From Saccharum officinarum (taxonomy: Eukaryota; Streptophyta; Magnoliopsida; Poales; Poaceae), in contig CM036221.1 in the NCBI GenBank assembly GCA_020631735.1, positions 13,869,381 to 13,933,380 of the forward strand: DNA of 64,000 bases, in the 5' to 3' direction. Position numbers and translations under genes: made by a program. Position 1 is the first letter of the stretch. Every line of letters begins with the position of its first letter. Below the pieces are notes generated by a model. The model had not been told where the DNA came from. It made no database searches and worked only from the letters and a program-made list of their open reading frames with translations. Positions 34,100-48,528 of this stretch are shown in pieces.

Positions 34100-34755
34100 A
34101 AAAAGCTACATGGCATGTCACATGTGGACCTATATTAACTTTAAAGTGCATATGCAATAGTTTTCATCTTCTAGACAGATTGTGTAGTTCCTTCTTGATA
34201 ATCGTCGACTTTTTGACCCTACCATTGTTGCAACCCTAACTACAGGACCATGCATCTATATATGCTTGCTCTGAGCAGACAGACTCCTCCTTTGTCGTCA
34301 CAAGAGCTACCAAATTAAAGAGCCGCCTGACATCATACGCATGTAGTATTGGAATCTGCAACATAGCAAAGCAGCACCGTGGCGCTAGCTTACAGCTTTG
34401 CTGAACAAGACGTACTGTCCAAGGAAGCATCTAATCCTCTCTTTAGTTGCTAAATCTGTAGGTTAAGAGCAGATTACTCTCTGACGAATGAAGGAGAGAC
34501 TAGCTTTAGCACGCTAAGACGCAAGGCATCGGGCACGCAAGGAGGGAATCAGCTTTATTATCTGCTTTAATTTGCCTTTAATTTGAGCTGCATGCTTGTT
34601 GTTAGTAGTCCTACAACGCACAGGATATCGCCAGCTGCTCCCCTCTCTCTATATAAACATGTCTCTAATGGATGCACCTTCCTCGCGCGTTTCTGTTAAG
34701 CAGTGCCGGCTTAATTCCGGCCTTCCACCCACCACAAAGCTAGACAAGTAAAGTG
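34100..34755 (+). promoter_or_regulatory. Stranded duplicate of the NLR promoter
   Basis: This closely matches 53870-54545, the region upstream of the NLR gene. It includes GTCGACTTTTTGACC (W-box core TTGACC at 34213-34218), the long match starting CAAGACGTACTGTCCAAGGA, the TATATAAA box (34650-34657) and the 5' UTR up to TAGACAAGTAAAGTG. The match then stops, and no coiled-coil or NB-ARC exon follows in the next 140 bp before the large nested insertion. It is a remnant of a second paralogue or a promoter-only duplication. Confidence 0.85.
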
Positions 34756-35914
34756 CAATTCCCTCACTCACGAGGGATAAAGGCAGATATTTCTCCATTC
34801 TGCAAAAAAAAAAGCAGCTATATGGAAATACAAACTCTGGTGTTTACTTCATTATGAATTTCTAAGGTGAGACCCACTAGACATAATCAAACAAAGGATG
34901 CATTTTTCTTGCTCCCGGGAGTAGTTACTCTCATCTTCAATAGATCACATTTTGTAGGTGTGAAATTTATTAGTTTGAGTACGTCTATATACTCATTTTA
35001 AGATACTCTATTTTACTATATGAAAATTTTTCAAAAGAGACCTTATTTTTTAATATATTATTATAATACCATTATATAGTAGTATATAAAATAAGTATAA
35101 TCTTATACTCTAGGTATGTTTGCATACTTGACATACATACAGTACACTATTATAGAATTGACCTTCACTGTTGGCCCATCAGTCTCTGCCGGCCCATAGC
35201 TGCCGGTTCCTGTATTGAACCGGCAGTGATATTGGCGTCATCACTGTCGGTTCCCATCAATGCCGGTTCAAGCCATGAACCAAAAGTGATATTAGGTCAT
35301 CATTGTCGGTTCTTGGCTTCCGGCAGTGTACTATCATTGCCGGTTTGGGACATGACCTGATAGACTGCACGAAAAACTTCATAATTTTCTCAATGATGTC
35401 CGATGAAGACGAACTTTATATCAAAGTTGTAGTAGTCTATAACATTGTAGTTGAAACTTTTTTATTTGATGTCTGTTTTGGTGCCAAAATATTTGATTCA
35501 CAAGATTTTACAGAGTTAATATCAAAGGATTCCATATTCTCTATAGTCATAAGTGAGTGTGTAGTGGTAGGGAAGGTCTCGAATGGAGAAACAATCAAAA
35601 CAAAAGTTATATATCTTGAAAAGTTACGCAACTTTGTAGTTCATAACTTTTTTATTTGAAGTCCATTTCATATCGAAATACTTGATTCATAAGATTTTAT
35701 AGAGTTATAATACTACATGAACGGCTTTCCCAGGCAATCAAAAATGGAGGTGGCTGCAGTGCTTGCCTACACGCCCGCATCGCACAAAAGATCTGTGTTA
35801 ATTGAGAATAATGGAGGTGGCTGCAGTGCTTGCCTACGAAAATAGAGATAAATCCAGGCAGTCAGAGTGCCCATCTGCAAAAATAGTTTTAGAAAAAAGC
35901 TCGCCAATGAACCC

Positions 35915-36390
35915 GTAATTGAGCCCACCGGCAAGCCCGCTCGCAGCCCATCTGAATCCGCCACGTACCGCCACCAGGGGCCGTGCGCTGCCTGGATCCG
36001 CCCCGTGCCGCCGCTAGGGGGCTGCGCACTACCTAGATCCACCCCGTGCCGTCGGCCCGCGCACCACCTGGATCCGCCCACCAAACGCCGCCACCTGCCA
36101 GTCGCCAGGAGGAGCCCTGCTGGGCGCCTGGATCCACCAGGAGAATGCCTGCTGGATGCCTAGATCCGCCTATCGGACACCGCCTGCTGCAAGGAGATCT
36201 GCGCGGGCGCCGCCAGGAGGAGCCCCCCTCCCCCCCCCTCGCCCACTAGGGTCGTAGCCCCATGCAACCAGGGACACGACCTCCTGCCCGCCAGCGCCGG
36301 GATCACAGCCTCCTGCCACCTCGGGTGACTCGTGGCCCCCCAGCGCTAGAGGCGCGACCTCCTGGCCGCCTAGATCTAACGCCGAGAGAG
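35915..36390. repeat. GC-rich imperfect repeats inside the inner CACTA-like element
   Basis: Phrases such as CCTGGATCCGCC(C) and CCGTGCCG recur about every 60 bp with variation. Proline/arginine-rich ORFs on both strands over this block follow from its composition. It may be captured gene sequence but shows no recognisable domain. Confidence 0.5.
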
Positions 36391-36583
36391 TGAGGGAGGG
36401 CGAGAAAGAGAAGTGTGCAGGTGAGAGGAGAGATACGAGTGACAGCTAGAGTTTCAGTTAGTATATATAGTTGAGATAGTTAAATGGGCTAGGATGGGCC
36501 TTATGTTGGATATTGAAACGGGCTCAATTAATACAGACGGGCTTTATAGTGGGACGCCTGGGAAAATGGATCTACGGAGGCGA

Positions 36584-39500
36584 TGTAACACAACCGTCCA
36601 AATTATAAGAGCACAAGTATAAAAACAATCACCGAAGTGATCAAATTCTCACACTTGAGCCCATATAACTCCGGTAGTCCAATGAAATCACGAGGGATTT
36701 CAAACCAACCAACATACAAGCCAAGATCGTAGTGATTCAACATAACAAGTCACATGTTACAACTATTTCACAAGTAAATCAATTTACATCGGAGTTCAAC
36801 ATAGTTGTTACAACTTAAGTTCAAAAGTAGCGGAAGCAAAGTAATTTAAAACTAACATTATTCTTATTTAAAATACATGCCAGTACCACGGTCGACTTCC
36901 AACAAAAGCATTAGAGATAAGGTAAATAAGAAGGATCATGCCCGTGATCACACTCCGCCACTACGGCGGAGTCAACCAACTCTTGCAGCCGCCATGATAC
37001 ATCACAACCTGCAACAAGTGGGGATAAAACCCTGAGTACGAGAAGGTACTCAGCTAGACTTACCCGTCAGAAACCAGAAATAAGGTGACACCAAGGATCA
37101 TGCAAGGCTGATATAAAGTGGGGCTAGCTTGACAACATTTTTGCATAAAAGCTTAATATAGATGATCAATCATTAATGCTTAAGCATCAAGTTAATTATT
37201 ATTAACCTATCATCTATATTAGAACCTGTACTAGAGCACTCACTTTATTAGGAGCAAACAATATTAACCATAGCAGGTATAAATTGAGGCAACCTTTCCA
37301 TCGTGATCCAATTAACCATCAGTTCAATTTAATTGAATCTACGTTGCTGCTGCTCAAGTCAAGTGCTCACTAACCGGGAGCGACGGCGATTCGAATCGAA
37401 TTCCTATCCAGCTGGAGGGGTATTTCTAACACTCACCGTGCAGACCCCTGCCAGGGTCGCACAGGCCACCTTTTCATATGATTCAGGAATCGCGGGTCCG
37501 AATGATGTCGCGACCCCAAGGGCGACACTCTGCCAGGTGATAGGGACTCTAACCCCCCTTGGTCTCACGCCAATGTCCCCAAGCACATCCTTTCTCTCCT
37601 CTAAGAAGCAACCTACCATTCGATTCCCGGCCTGAACCATATTACTCGGCTTCGCGGTCGGAACGACTTATCCGGCCAACTAAGTGTTAGACTGCGGTCA
37701 ACATGACTCAAGGACGTACAGCGAATCGGTCCTTAAACGACTCAGACGGGGATAGATCCACACCCAAGACCTCCATGCCTTGTTGCTTCACTATCGTCAT
37801 CCCGCCCGGTCTCATTTCATTTTATTAACACATGGTTCCATTCCACGATAGCAAATATAGCCAACCGTGCCATATATGAATATCCCTATATCTCGCAGGT
37901 GACAGGAAATCACCTGAATTCTACCGCTTAAAGCAGGGCTAAGCATCTACTCGATCCTAGTCTATGTAGGATTCAAGGATTCATATATCTGGACAAGGAA
38001 TGATATAATGCAGCAAGGGTTTCCAACCAACTCCTACCACTTAATGCAACAATACTTATAACATATATATATATAATTAATTAATTGCTTTGAAGATAGA
38101 GGCTTATAATGCTCCGGGGCTTGCCTGGGGTCTGACTCAAGTTAGAGTATATCAGATGAAGTCACTTGGCGAGCAACCTCCAATCTATCACTTGTCCGAT
38201 CATTCTATCTTCGGAATGGATCTACCAACTCCATCTTCGGGTTGGATCCACATCACGTCCTTCACGTTTTTCAGCTAGCGTACCTAAATGAGGTGCAACA
38301 ATGCATATGTATGAATACATAGAAATGCAATAACACAACATTCATACCAGCACACCAAGTTCACATGGGCACTAGAGTTAATCAACTTAACTATCACTTA
38401 AGCATATCCTTAGAAGATGACCAGCATATCGATCATGACACAAGCCACACAAGATGTCAAGCACACTTAACACTAACAAGGTGTATATCACTCTTAGAAA
38501 TCAACATAGCAAAGCAAGGTGAAGCAACGACTTAATTTAGAATCTGCCATTTTTCGAAGATCAGAATAGCAGCTGGTTAAATCAAACATAACTGGAGTTC
38601 TGTAACTCCAATTGACTTGTAACAAGACATTCTGGAAAGCTTATGAAATTATCTATATTTCATTTATAATCATCACAGCATGATTCCAAAGTTTAACATG
38701 TCGAATTTACATAAACACAGCAACTAATCTAACAAGACAGAGAGCAAGCAATTCTGTACTCCAACTTTAAACAGCTATAACTCCTAAACCACATGGTCAA
38801 ATGCCAGTAATTTTTAACAGCAGCTAGATACATAAATTATCTACAACTTTTGTATAAATAAGTTTCACAACAAAGCAAATTATCATGAAGAACTTTGCTA
38901 AGTTCCCAGATCTGTTCAGAAACCTCATTTGCAAGAAATAATTATTAACTTATGTTGCAAACATATAATTAGACAAAACCAACTTTACTAACATGTCACA
39001 CATGAATAATGAACACCAGAAAACATAGTTTCCATTTCTAATAAATTCTTTTAATACATTTTCTTAATTTATTTAGATAATTAGGTGGAATTATGAACAC
39101 CTACCAAATATGCATAATAAATTCTACCAAAATTCCAGTGACCTATATATGCTCCCAAAAGTCTAATGTCCAAATTTCAAGCCATTTGGACAAGTATATA
39201 AACCTCTATGAAAAAGACAAATAGCTATTGCAATAATCATGTGAGAGCAAGTTAAACTTAACACTCAATATTTTCTGTGAACACAAGGCCATATTATGAA
39301 TCAATATGATAGAGAAACATCATACTAAGGTAATGAAACAACATTTTCTATTTTATCATTTATATATTATTTATAAGCTATTTATCAAGCTATAAACAAG
39401 TTAAATCAATAACTTGAGCATACAATAAGCAATGACCATGAAATTTATACCACAGTACATACATAGCATGACAATCCTACCATAAAAATTTCACATCATT

Positions 39501-41803
39501 TGGAGCATCACAACTCAAGATATAAATTGACAAGCAAAATAATATAGATTTCCTTATTTATCAAGGTCCAATCAAAACCCTAAGAAAACAGTGAACAACT
39601 AGTGTGTTTAATATTTTTCCTAGCTAGTACATGTCATCAACAAATTATCAAAATAAGAATCACTATTTTTTTGGAGTCATAAAACTCTAGATCTTGCTCT
39701 GGTCAAGTTTAGAGGCATTTTAGAGCATTTTTAAAACTTAAATAAAGACATCAGAAAACATCTACAAACATATAGAATTTTATGACTCTACTACAAAGAG
39801 CTCTTCTCAAGGTTTCCAAAAAGTCCACTCCTGCTATTTTTGGAATTACCTAGCATGAGATATGATTTTTATAAGATTCACCAATTTTCTGAAATTCAAA
39901 AAACAGAATTAGAACAACCCTACTTAATTTGCTAGCTCCACCCGAATACATACCCAGACAACCGCTTTCTTAAACCGACAAGTGGGACCCGCTAGACCAC
40001 CTAGCCCCACCTGTCATTCAAACAAAAGGACACAGAGAGAGGGAGAGAGGGGAATGGGCTTAGCCTCACTGCCGGCCGCCGGAAACAGGGGAGGGGGCCG
40101 GGCTCACGGCTCCGGCGAGGGGGTCGCCGGCGGCGGTGGCCAAGGACGGCGTGAGCATCCAGGGGCCCTTGCGCACCCGCGGAGCTACTCGGCTCTGCTC
40201 GAGGCGGTCCCCAGCACCGTGGCCATAGGAGCGGGTGTCGGCAACGGCGGCGGTCCGATGGCGACAATGCTACGGCGGCGAGCGGCCTCAGGAGAGGGTG
40301 CGGGAGCTGCGGCGCGAGGTGACGGAGGTGCTGATGTGGTTCGTTTGGGCGGATGGAGACCGTAGACAGGGAATCACGGTGGCGCCCGGAGCTCGGCCAT
40401 GGCAGCCATGGCGGTGGCGCACTACGGTGACAATTGGAGGTGGGGAAAACGGCGTTCTAATCTCACGGAAAGGTAAAGAAACTCCTGGCGGTGGTGGTTT
40501 GGTGCACGACGACTGCTAGTGGTGGCAAGGACGGCGACCGAGCTTGGAGCCCCGCTCCGGCGCCCGTGGCGGACGCGGCCACGCCCAGCACGCGGGACAC
40601 TTGGGAGCAACAAAGGAGATGTGAAACGCGGCCGGATAAGGAGGAAGCGAGACCGAGGCAGGCGCTCGGGTGGCTCCCCAATGGCCCCGACTCCCGGCAC
40701 GAGGCAGAAAGGAGAAGTGCATGGCGGCCACGTTCGGGGCACCTGTCGCCTTTGAGGACTTTCCCCGAACAGGTGGCGGGCGCAGTTCGAGGCATCTTGG
40801 AGGCCGTTTTTGGGCTGGATATGGGCCGAATTGGATATTGGGCCCAAAATGAAGTTCGAAGACCACATGATGCTTTACAATTTTTATTAAGACACTTTAC
40901 TCATTAGGGTTCTGGTTTAGGAGATACATGGCTCCAAAGTTGCCAATGTCAGTGATTTGAAAGCAACGAGCAACAATCCAAAATGGGGGTCAAAAAGAAT
41001 TGCAATTGGTGCCATCTTCTTGTATGCTCTTCCCCATCATGTAAGCTCCAACTTTCGTATTTGGACCAATTTAAGTTGCTTAGCAAAAACTCAAGAATGC
41101 GGGATGTCAATGTCGGAGACACTGAAATCAGGGTTTTAAATTGCTAAGTGTCGGAAACAGTCCCAATTCTGACTTGAGGGCCCTGTTTGAGCATGTTACA
41201 CACATTTTTATGACTTGACTCTTAAACAAAGTTTGTTCCTTATAAAATTGTCTACGACTTTGTCAAAGGGTGCACAGTCATGCAACGCTTCTAGGTCCCA
41301 CTTTTGAAACGGTCAAATAAAAGTGTTCCCGGTTCCATACATGGTCAACCATCACTTAGAAGCACATTTAGGCAAAATGATCAATATGAACATTATTCCA
41401 TTAAGTGCCCTAAGTGTAGTTAAGGTGTTGTAGAGTTCATCTAGAGTCATTTGGGTAATTTGCAAAGCTTCGTTGATGATCTATAGTTCCATTAACTTAA
41501 TGGGGCAAATTCCAATAGGAATGGAACTTATCATTTCATGTGACTTTTTGATTCCAAACTTCATGAAACTTTTCCAGAGATCAATATAGATAGGTACTAA
41601 GGTGAGACACATGAAGATATTGCCATAACACCACCCAAGCTTATATCTTGTAAATGTCCTATATGCAAAACAAAGGAGTAACATCCAAGTTTAGATTAGG
41701 CTTATCTTCGTAGGTTGACCTTTACATTGTCATCTCCACTTAATCTATCATGTTTGAGATCAAACCTACTACTCAATGAGTGACAAACACCTGGGGTGTT
41801 ACA
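36584..41803 (-). repeat. 3' LTR of the LARD-like element (5220 bp)
   Basis: Read on the minus strand it is TGTAACACCCCAGG ... GGTTGTGTTACA. It contains a GC-rich block (40010-40840) corresponding to the one in the solo LTR. ORFs in this block occur on both strands and have no known domain. Confidence 0.92.
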
Positions 41804-41820
41804 GCCCTCCCCCCTTAAAA
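41804..41820 (-). other. LARD polypurine tract
   Basis: On the minus strand TTTTAAGGGGGGAGGGC directly precedes the 3' LTR. The preceding context, ATCTCGGGACGCGATTC, resembles ATCTCGAGGACGAGATTC before the 3' LTR of the Tekay-like element. Confidence 0.8.
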
Positions 41821-44800
41821 GAATCGCGTCCCGAGATTCGGAATGGAAGACCTTTTAAGGAAAAGAGGCACGTTATCTAATTCCCAACATTTGCTATAGC
41901 ATTCAGCTACAAAGCTTCAACATCGGTGAACAATTTGGTCGAAGGCACTTTCTGATACTTGCTCCTCATGGTAAAATTTGTCTGAAGAATTTCCTTCATT
42001 GACTTCCATGAAGAATTGTTACTTTGAGAGGAATCCAAGATAATGCAGTACTTCGTTCTTAATGTACAGAGATCATTGGGTCCATGAGCGACCACTCACA
42101 AGTATCTGATTCTTTAATGAACATAACATGGTCCGTATGAACTTTACACTAGACCAAAATCTTCAGAAATATACTCGTCGAAATGACTCTATGTTCACAA
42201 AGTTTGAAAAGTAGCCCTCTACCAGAATGGCTTGAGCACAACCTTCCAAAAGGGTGAGATCATAGACGACAATATACTCTGAGGCTATAGGATATGACTA
42301 ACCAATAGACAGGGTCTATGTTGGTCGTAAACGTTCATTCATTTAGACACCAACTAATGGAAAACTACTTACTATTCCACGTGCGCAGTTCTCTTTCTCT
42401 GATGACAACACTATATTATCTGAGTCTGTCGAGGGGTTAGTGAATGTGATAGCTGACTCTGTCGGCTTCGTATTTCTGCCAACAGCTATCTAAAAGATTC
42501 TTTTATCCAACGACAACAGTTATCTAGGTTGAAGCAGATGCAACCTCCTGGTAAAAACATGTATAAGGTACCAAAGTATGTCATCATTGGAAAATAATTC
42601 CCAAGGAAAGATGTAACGACGCCTTAAGGACAACAAAAGTTGTAAATATTCACTAAACCACGGGGAGTAGTCTACCATCAAGCGATTGAGAAAAATTTTC
42701 CTTCGTGACTTAGTTGCACTATGAGTTGAGTTGACTTGCAGCATAACAACTTTGTCAGGCAAACTTTCACCTTGAGGCTTCCTTTTTAGGATCAAACAGC
42801 AGCTCGAAGATGGAAAATCTGTTGTTTGACACTTTTCAAATTGCTTTTGACTTGAGATGGTATAAATTGATTTGCAGAACACCAAGGCTACTCGTACATT
42901 GGGGATACGAGAAAGCAAAAGCAAATGAAAGAGTGTAAACTAGTATCTATGAGACCTCAAAAGGGCCATCCAACAGCAGATCTCGACTATTAATTTTCAT
43001 ACCAATCCGAGGATGCACACGCTTTGAACTTGCAGGTTACTTTTGCAGGGCAAAACACATACTCTGCCTGGAGAACCTTTCTACAAGGATAAGGAACCGC
43101 TTCCGAATATTCCTCAACACTTCGATCAGTAAAGTTATGAACAAACCATTTGTGGCACCTAAGGCACAAGGATGATGATCGAAACTAAGGACATGCTTTC
43201 TCTAATTCTTCACTTTAACTGATAGAACACCTTACACTATCTGTGTGATTGTCCAAGATGGAATTGACTTGATCACAATGGCTTTAGAAGATAGAGTATC
43301 GCCCAAATTGTTGACTAGTTGATTAACTTCGGGTTGGTTATTGCTCTGTAAGACATAGCCTTCATAGCTACCAAGGAGTCATTACCTAGTTGGAGATTAA
43401 CCTTCCTATGGGTAACTAATTAGTTGTCTCTCAACACTTAAAAAGTTCCAAATCTTCATTCTTGATCACAATAATTGTGGTTGATGCAGAACAGACGGTT
43501 GCCATCAAAGTCAGCAGATAAGGAGTTACACCAGAGATGGTGATTTTGATTGTATGGTCATTATGTATACAAAGGTTAAAACTTGCTTAATGTGATGATC
43601 GAGTCTTATCCAACGGATGACTTGTCCAGTAGTAAGTGTTGTGTGTCCTTTTTATCCAACAAAGATGAGATACTTTACTCACTAGATGACGTTTGTCAAT
43701 ACTGGGACAACTAAGTAGAGTCACTTGTCTACCACCAATTGCAGTTTGTTAATGTTTATGTCAGTAACCTGTTCTTCAAAGGTTATCCTCTTAGTAACTT
43801 TAGGAGGAAGTTTTACTACTTTTGGTTCAATATAAGGGTCTTTCGATAAGATATGGGAAAACAATCAAGGAAGAAGGTCATGTGAACATCACATCAGTGT
43901 TGTTCTGCAATGGATTATGATTAGAAACCACGATACCAGCGCGTGCCGAGTAGCACAACCTTGTGTGTGCACCCACAGGAGGCTCTCGGTTTCGTCGCGG
44001 CACCATTAGTTGCTACTCATAACACCATTACTGAACATACACCCGATGAGAAATTTCAAATGGCATAGATTGGGTTGTCCGAATAAGAACCCTACCAAGG
44101 AGGGATAGCAAGTAAAGGTAGTTACAAGGTTTAGAATCAACGAGGAGGCAAATCCAAAAATTAACACACACCATAAGGGAACATAGCTCAATTCCTAAAG
44201 ACAACTGAGCAATGGACTCTTGCTAAATTTCTATGCACGACTTGCGTCCACCGAGGTGAGTTCCAGATAATAGATTAATAGAAGATTCATTCATGTTGGG
44301 CAACAACATGAGATCAAGACTGATAAACATCTCGAGACTTGGGAAGGTTGGAGACGAATTAAGCAAATTTCAAGGCGAAAACCGATATTTAGTCATAGAT
44401 TGAGTTGATAAGGTAGATGCACGAATTTGCAAGCATACGATTTAGAGGCCATAGCAGAGAGACGTGGTGTCACACTAGCTAACCTTTGGGAGAGGTAACC
44501 GGAAGGTCCAACATGGATTTGGGTACGGTCTCCACAACTGGCAACGTACGAACCATGGTCAAAGGCTAGCGTTGATGAGAGTTAACTTGGTAGGTCAGTC
44601 GACAAGGGTCTTCACAAAAAGGGTTGTAAAACATCCACGACTTATGCAAACATATCGGAGAACTAAACTTTGTGTTTTCGGTCAAGCAAAGGCATGGATA
44701 CAAACATTCAAGGCAAGCAACCACGGCTACAGGATCAGACTCCTAAGAGAGAGAACCTAACTAGAGACGACAACCATGCGATTACGTAACATAAACGTTG

Positions 44801-46950
44801 TTCTTAGGATAAAGCTATTCGACACTCGTATGCTCACCGAGGACAAACAAGGTGACAACTATGGCACTAAATAAATAACAAGCATACATACAAACATCAC
44901 AGTCAAGCATTGGAGAGATCCAATCCAATTAGCTTAAGCAATCATTACTAAGCACCAGGCTCACCCAAAATAAACATTTATCTAAAACAAGAACTAACTA
45001 CGAGTTTAGCCTAAGACAAACGCTAGCTAAGGTAGCCAACTTAGCATGTGCATAGAATCTGGATAGCAGCATAGTAACTACTTGTTCCCACCATAACTGA
45101 GGTTGTAGACATCCCACAAAGGTGATCCTAGACTTTCTAGAAAGATTAGGAAGATGACTACACTTTAGTTATTCATACCAAAAGCAAATTCATAGATTAA
45201 CATGACCAAAAATGCTAATGTTTCAGATCTGTACCAATATGGACAGAAAACTAACAAGAACTTCAAAAATGTACAACTGGAGTTCTAGGGACACAACAAG
45301 GCTGAGCCTTCACTTTATGTAAAGATTATTAAGTTTTCTATAACTTTTTTATTATCATATTAAGATGATTCTATATCTAACAAGGCCAAACAAGACAAGG
45401 AAGACATCTCTGCCCAGATTTGGCCAGATTCTGTCATTCCACTTTACAAGCTCATAAGTAGAGATTTAGACCACCACAATTAGTGCTATAGGACATTTTG
45501 GAAAGCTTAGAAAAAGTAATACACTTCTTCTATTATCTCCAAGACATGATTCCTTATGAACATAGGTCAAACAAATCAAACATTCAGATCTACTCAGAGC
45601 ACAAGCAAAACCTGATAGTAAACTTTTAAAAGTTATAACTCTCAAACCATAAGGCCTAGGGTCATGAAATTTTAGGACAAGCTAGATGAGTAAGTTAGAT
45701 ACAACTTTGGTATTTTCCATAACTACAGAAAACAACAATATAACCACAAAAGCATCACTACAACAGAAAACGTTCTAGCAGCCAACATTCGACAAGCAAA
45801 ACAAAGCTTGCCTTTGTTCTACTTAACAAGAGAGCGTACAAACATGTTATTCTAGTAGCTCTAAATTTTGTTACCTTAGACCAACCCCATTTAATTCACT
45901 CATGAGAATCCAATTTACTTAAGTGAGGTCTACAACATTTTCAAAAACTTGTAGGAACAACATATCCACCACTTGGCTAAACTAAAGGGCATCTATAGGT
46001 TCAAACATGTAACCATAATTATTTCTAGCAAGGCTAAACACACACTTTTCTCAAGCACTTTCTATTCAAGTAACATTGAACAAGGCATTCATGTCTAACT
46101 CCACACAAGGAAGATAGTACATAACATCAATCACAAGTTACTTAATATAGAATAAGGGTGAGAGGAGCATAGCTATGCATAAAACAACAATCAGGATGAT
46201 GCATGCTTTGTCCTATTCGTCCTCACAAGACTGCCAACCTAAGGTGGCGATCACGTTCTATGTCGGTGGCATAACACGCACTCTCTCAATATATAGCTAG
46301 TTGATAGCTACATTCGACTTACGTATTCGTGGTTAGCGTACCTGCAGAAAAGTTTCATTGCAGCCCAACAATTTCCCACTATATAGCACACAATGAAAAC
46401 AGGAAAGTAAAATTCTAAGTACTCCCATGTACATATACCCCTGTATACGTACATGTAGTACCAAAACTACCCGAATCATCAATCACCCACAATTAAGTAC
46501 CTTCATATATACATGTGTGTAACATGTAAATAATCCAGTAACCAAACTAGCTCTCCCCTAGACCGCAGTTTGTACGGTCATGCTCTCACAACTCACACTT
46601 ACCTGAGCGTAGGTGTGACGTTGCATAAAAGTAAACTAGCAACATATATGGCTATTTTATATATGAAGGCTACCTCTAATCTGACACACCGGGTAGCATA
46701 GTGTGGGAGAGTCATCAAACATACATACCTTGGCCTGGGCGTAGATGCATAAATGAAAAACCCCCAAGTTAGTACTTATACAAGCCACCTAATAATCCTT
46801 ATATGGGCATAAGAAAATTGACCACTGGCATACTTAGGTTTAGAATTCAGATTTCACAAACCTATATATAGCTATAAGTTGATAAAACTGATTTTATAAA
46901 ACAAATCCTTTGTTTTAAATATACATACGACAAGTTTAATATTGAATCTT

Positions 46951-46962
46951 GCTCCAATGCCA
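46951..46962 (-). other. LARD primer-binding-site-like sequence
   Basis: TGGCATTGGAGC on the minus strand, two bases inside the 5' LTR, agrees with TGGTATCAGAGC at nine of twelve positions. It is a weakened initiator tRNA-Met primer site. Confidence 0.6.
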
Positions 46963-46964
46963 GC

Positions 46965-48439
46965 TGTAACAGAACCGTCCAAATTATAAGAGCACAAGTA
47001 TAAAAACAATCACCGAAGTGATCAAATTCTCACACATGAGCCCATATAACTCCGGTAGTCCAATGAAATCACGAGGGATTTCAAACCAACCAACATACAA
47101 GCCAAGATCGTAGTGATTCAACATAACAAGTCACATGTTACAACCATTTCACAAGTAAATCAATTTACATCGGAGTTCAACATAGTTGTTACAACTTAAG
47201 TTCAAAAGTAGCGGAAGCAAAGTAATTTGAAACTAACATTATTCTTATTTAAAATACATGCCGGTACCACGGTCGACTTCCAACAAAAGCATTAGAGATA
47301 AGGTAAATAAGAAGGATCATGCCCGTGATCACACTCCGCCACTACGGCGAAGTCAACCAACTCTTGCAGCCGCCATGATACATCATAACCTGCAACAAGT
47401 GGGGATAAAACCCTGAGTACGAGAAGGTACTCAGCTAGACTTACCCGTCCGAAACCAGAAATAAGGTGACACCAAGGATCATGCAAGGCTGATATAAAGT
47501 GGGGCTAGCTTGACAACATTTTTGCATAAAAGCTTAATATAGATGATCAATCATTAATGCTTAAGCATCAAGTTAATTATTATTAACCTATCATCTATAT
47601 TAGAACCTGTACTAGAGCACTCACTTTATTAGGAGCAAATAATATTAACCATAGCAGGTATAAATTGAGGCAACCTTTCCATCGTGATCCAATTAACCAT
47701 CAGTTCAATTTAATTGAATCTACGTTGCCGCTGCTCAAGTCAAGTGCTCACTAACCGGGAGCGACGGCAATTCAAATCGAATTCCTATCCAGCTGGAGGG
47801 GTATTTCTAACACTCACCGTGCAGACCCCTGCCAGGGTCGCACAGGCCACCTTTTCATATGATTCAGGAATCGCAGGTCCGAATGATGTCGCGACCCCAA
47901 GGGCGACACTCTGCCAGGTGATAGGGACTCTAACCCCCTTGGTCTCACGCCAATGTCCCCAAGCACATCCTTTCTCTCCTCTAAGAAGCAACCTACCATT
48001 CGATTCCCGGCCTGAACCATATTACTCGGCTTTGCGGTCGGAACGACTTATCCGGCCAACTAAGTGTTAGACTGCGTTCAACATGACTCAAGGACGTACA
48101 GCGAATCGGTCCTTAAACGACTTAGACGGGGATAGATCCACACCCAAGACATCCATGCCCTGTTGCTTCACTATCGTCATCCCGCCCGGTCCCATTTCAT
48201 TTTATTAACACATGGTTCCATTCCACGATAGCAAATATAGCCAACCGTGCCATATATGAATATCCCTATATCTCGCAGGTGACAGAAAATCACCTAACTT
48301 CTACCGCTTAAAGCAGGGCTAAGCATCTACTCGATCCTAGTCTATGTAGGATTCAAGGATTCATATATCTGGATAAGGAATGATATAATGCAGCAAGGGT
48401 TTCCAACCAACTCCTACCACTTAATGCAACAATACATAT

Positions 48440-48528
<89 letters not shown>

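Larger units (their letters stand above)
41804..46964 (-). other. Non-coding interior of the LARD-like element
   Basis: Stops are dense in all frames and the longest open stretches (134, 62 and 61 codons) show no retrotransposon motif. A second copy of 42856-44273 occupies 62583-64000. The interior may be decayed or captured sequence, or may carry a structural packaging signal that cannot be recognised by eye. Confidence 0.7.

Noticed and set aside
40422..40868. 148-codon ORF in the LARD LTR as a possible captured gene
   Set aside because: It is not conserved as one frame among LTR copies and has no motif.
41804..46964. Search for hidden gag-pol in the LARD interior
   Set aside because: No RT, integrase, protease or zinc-knuckle motif was seen in any frame by eye.
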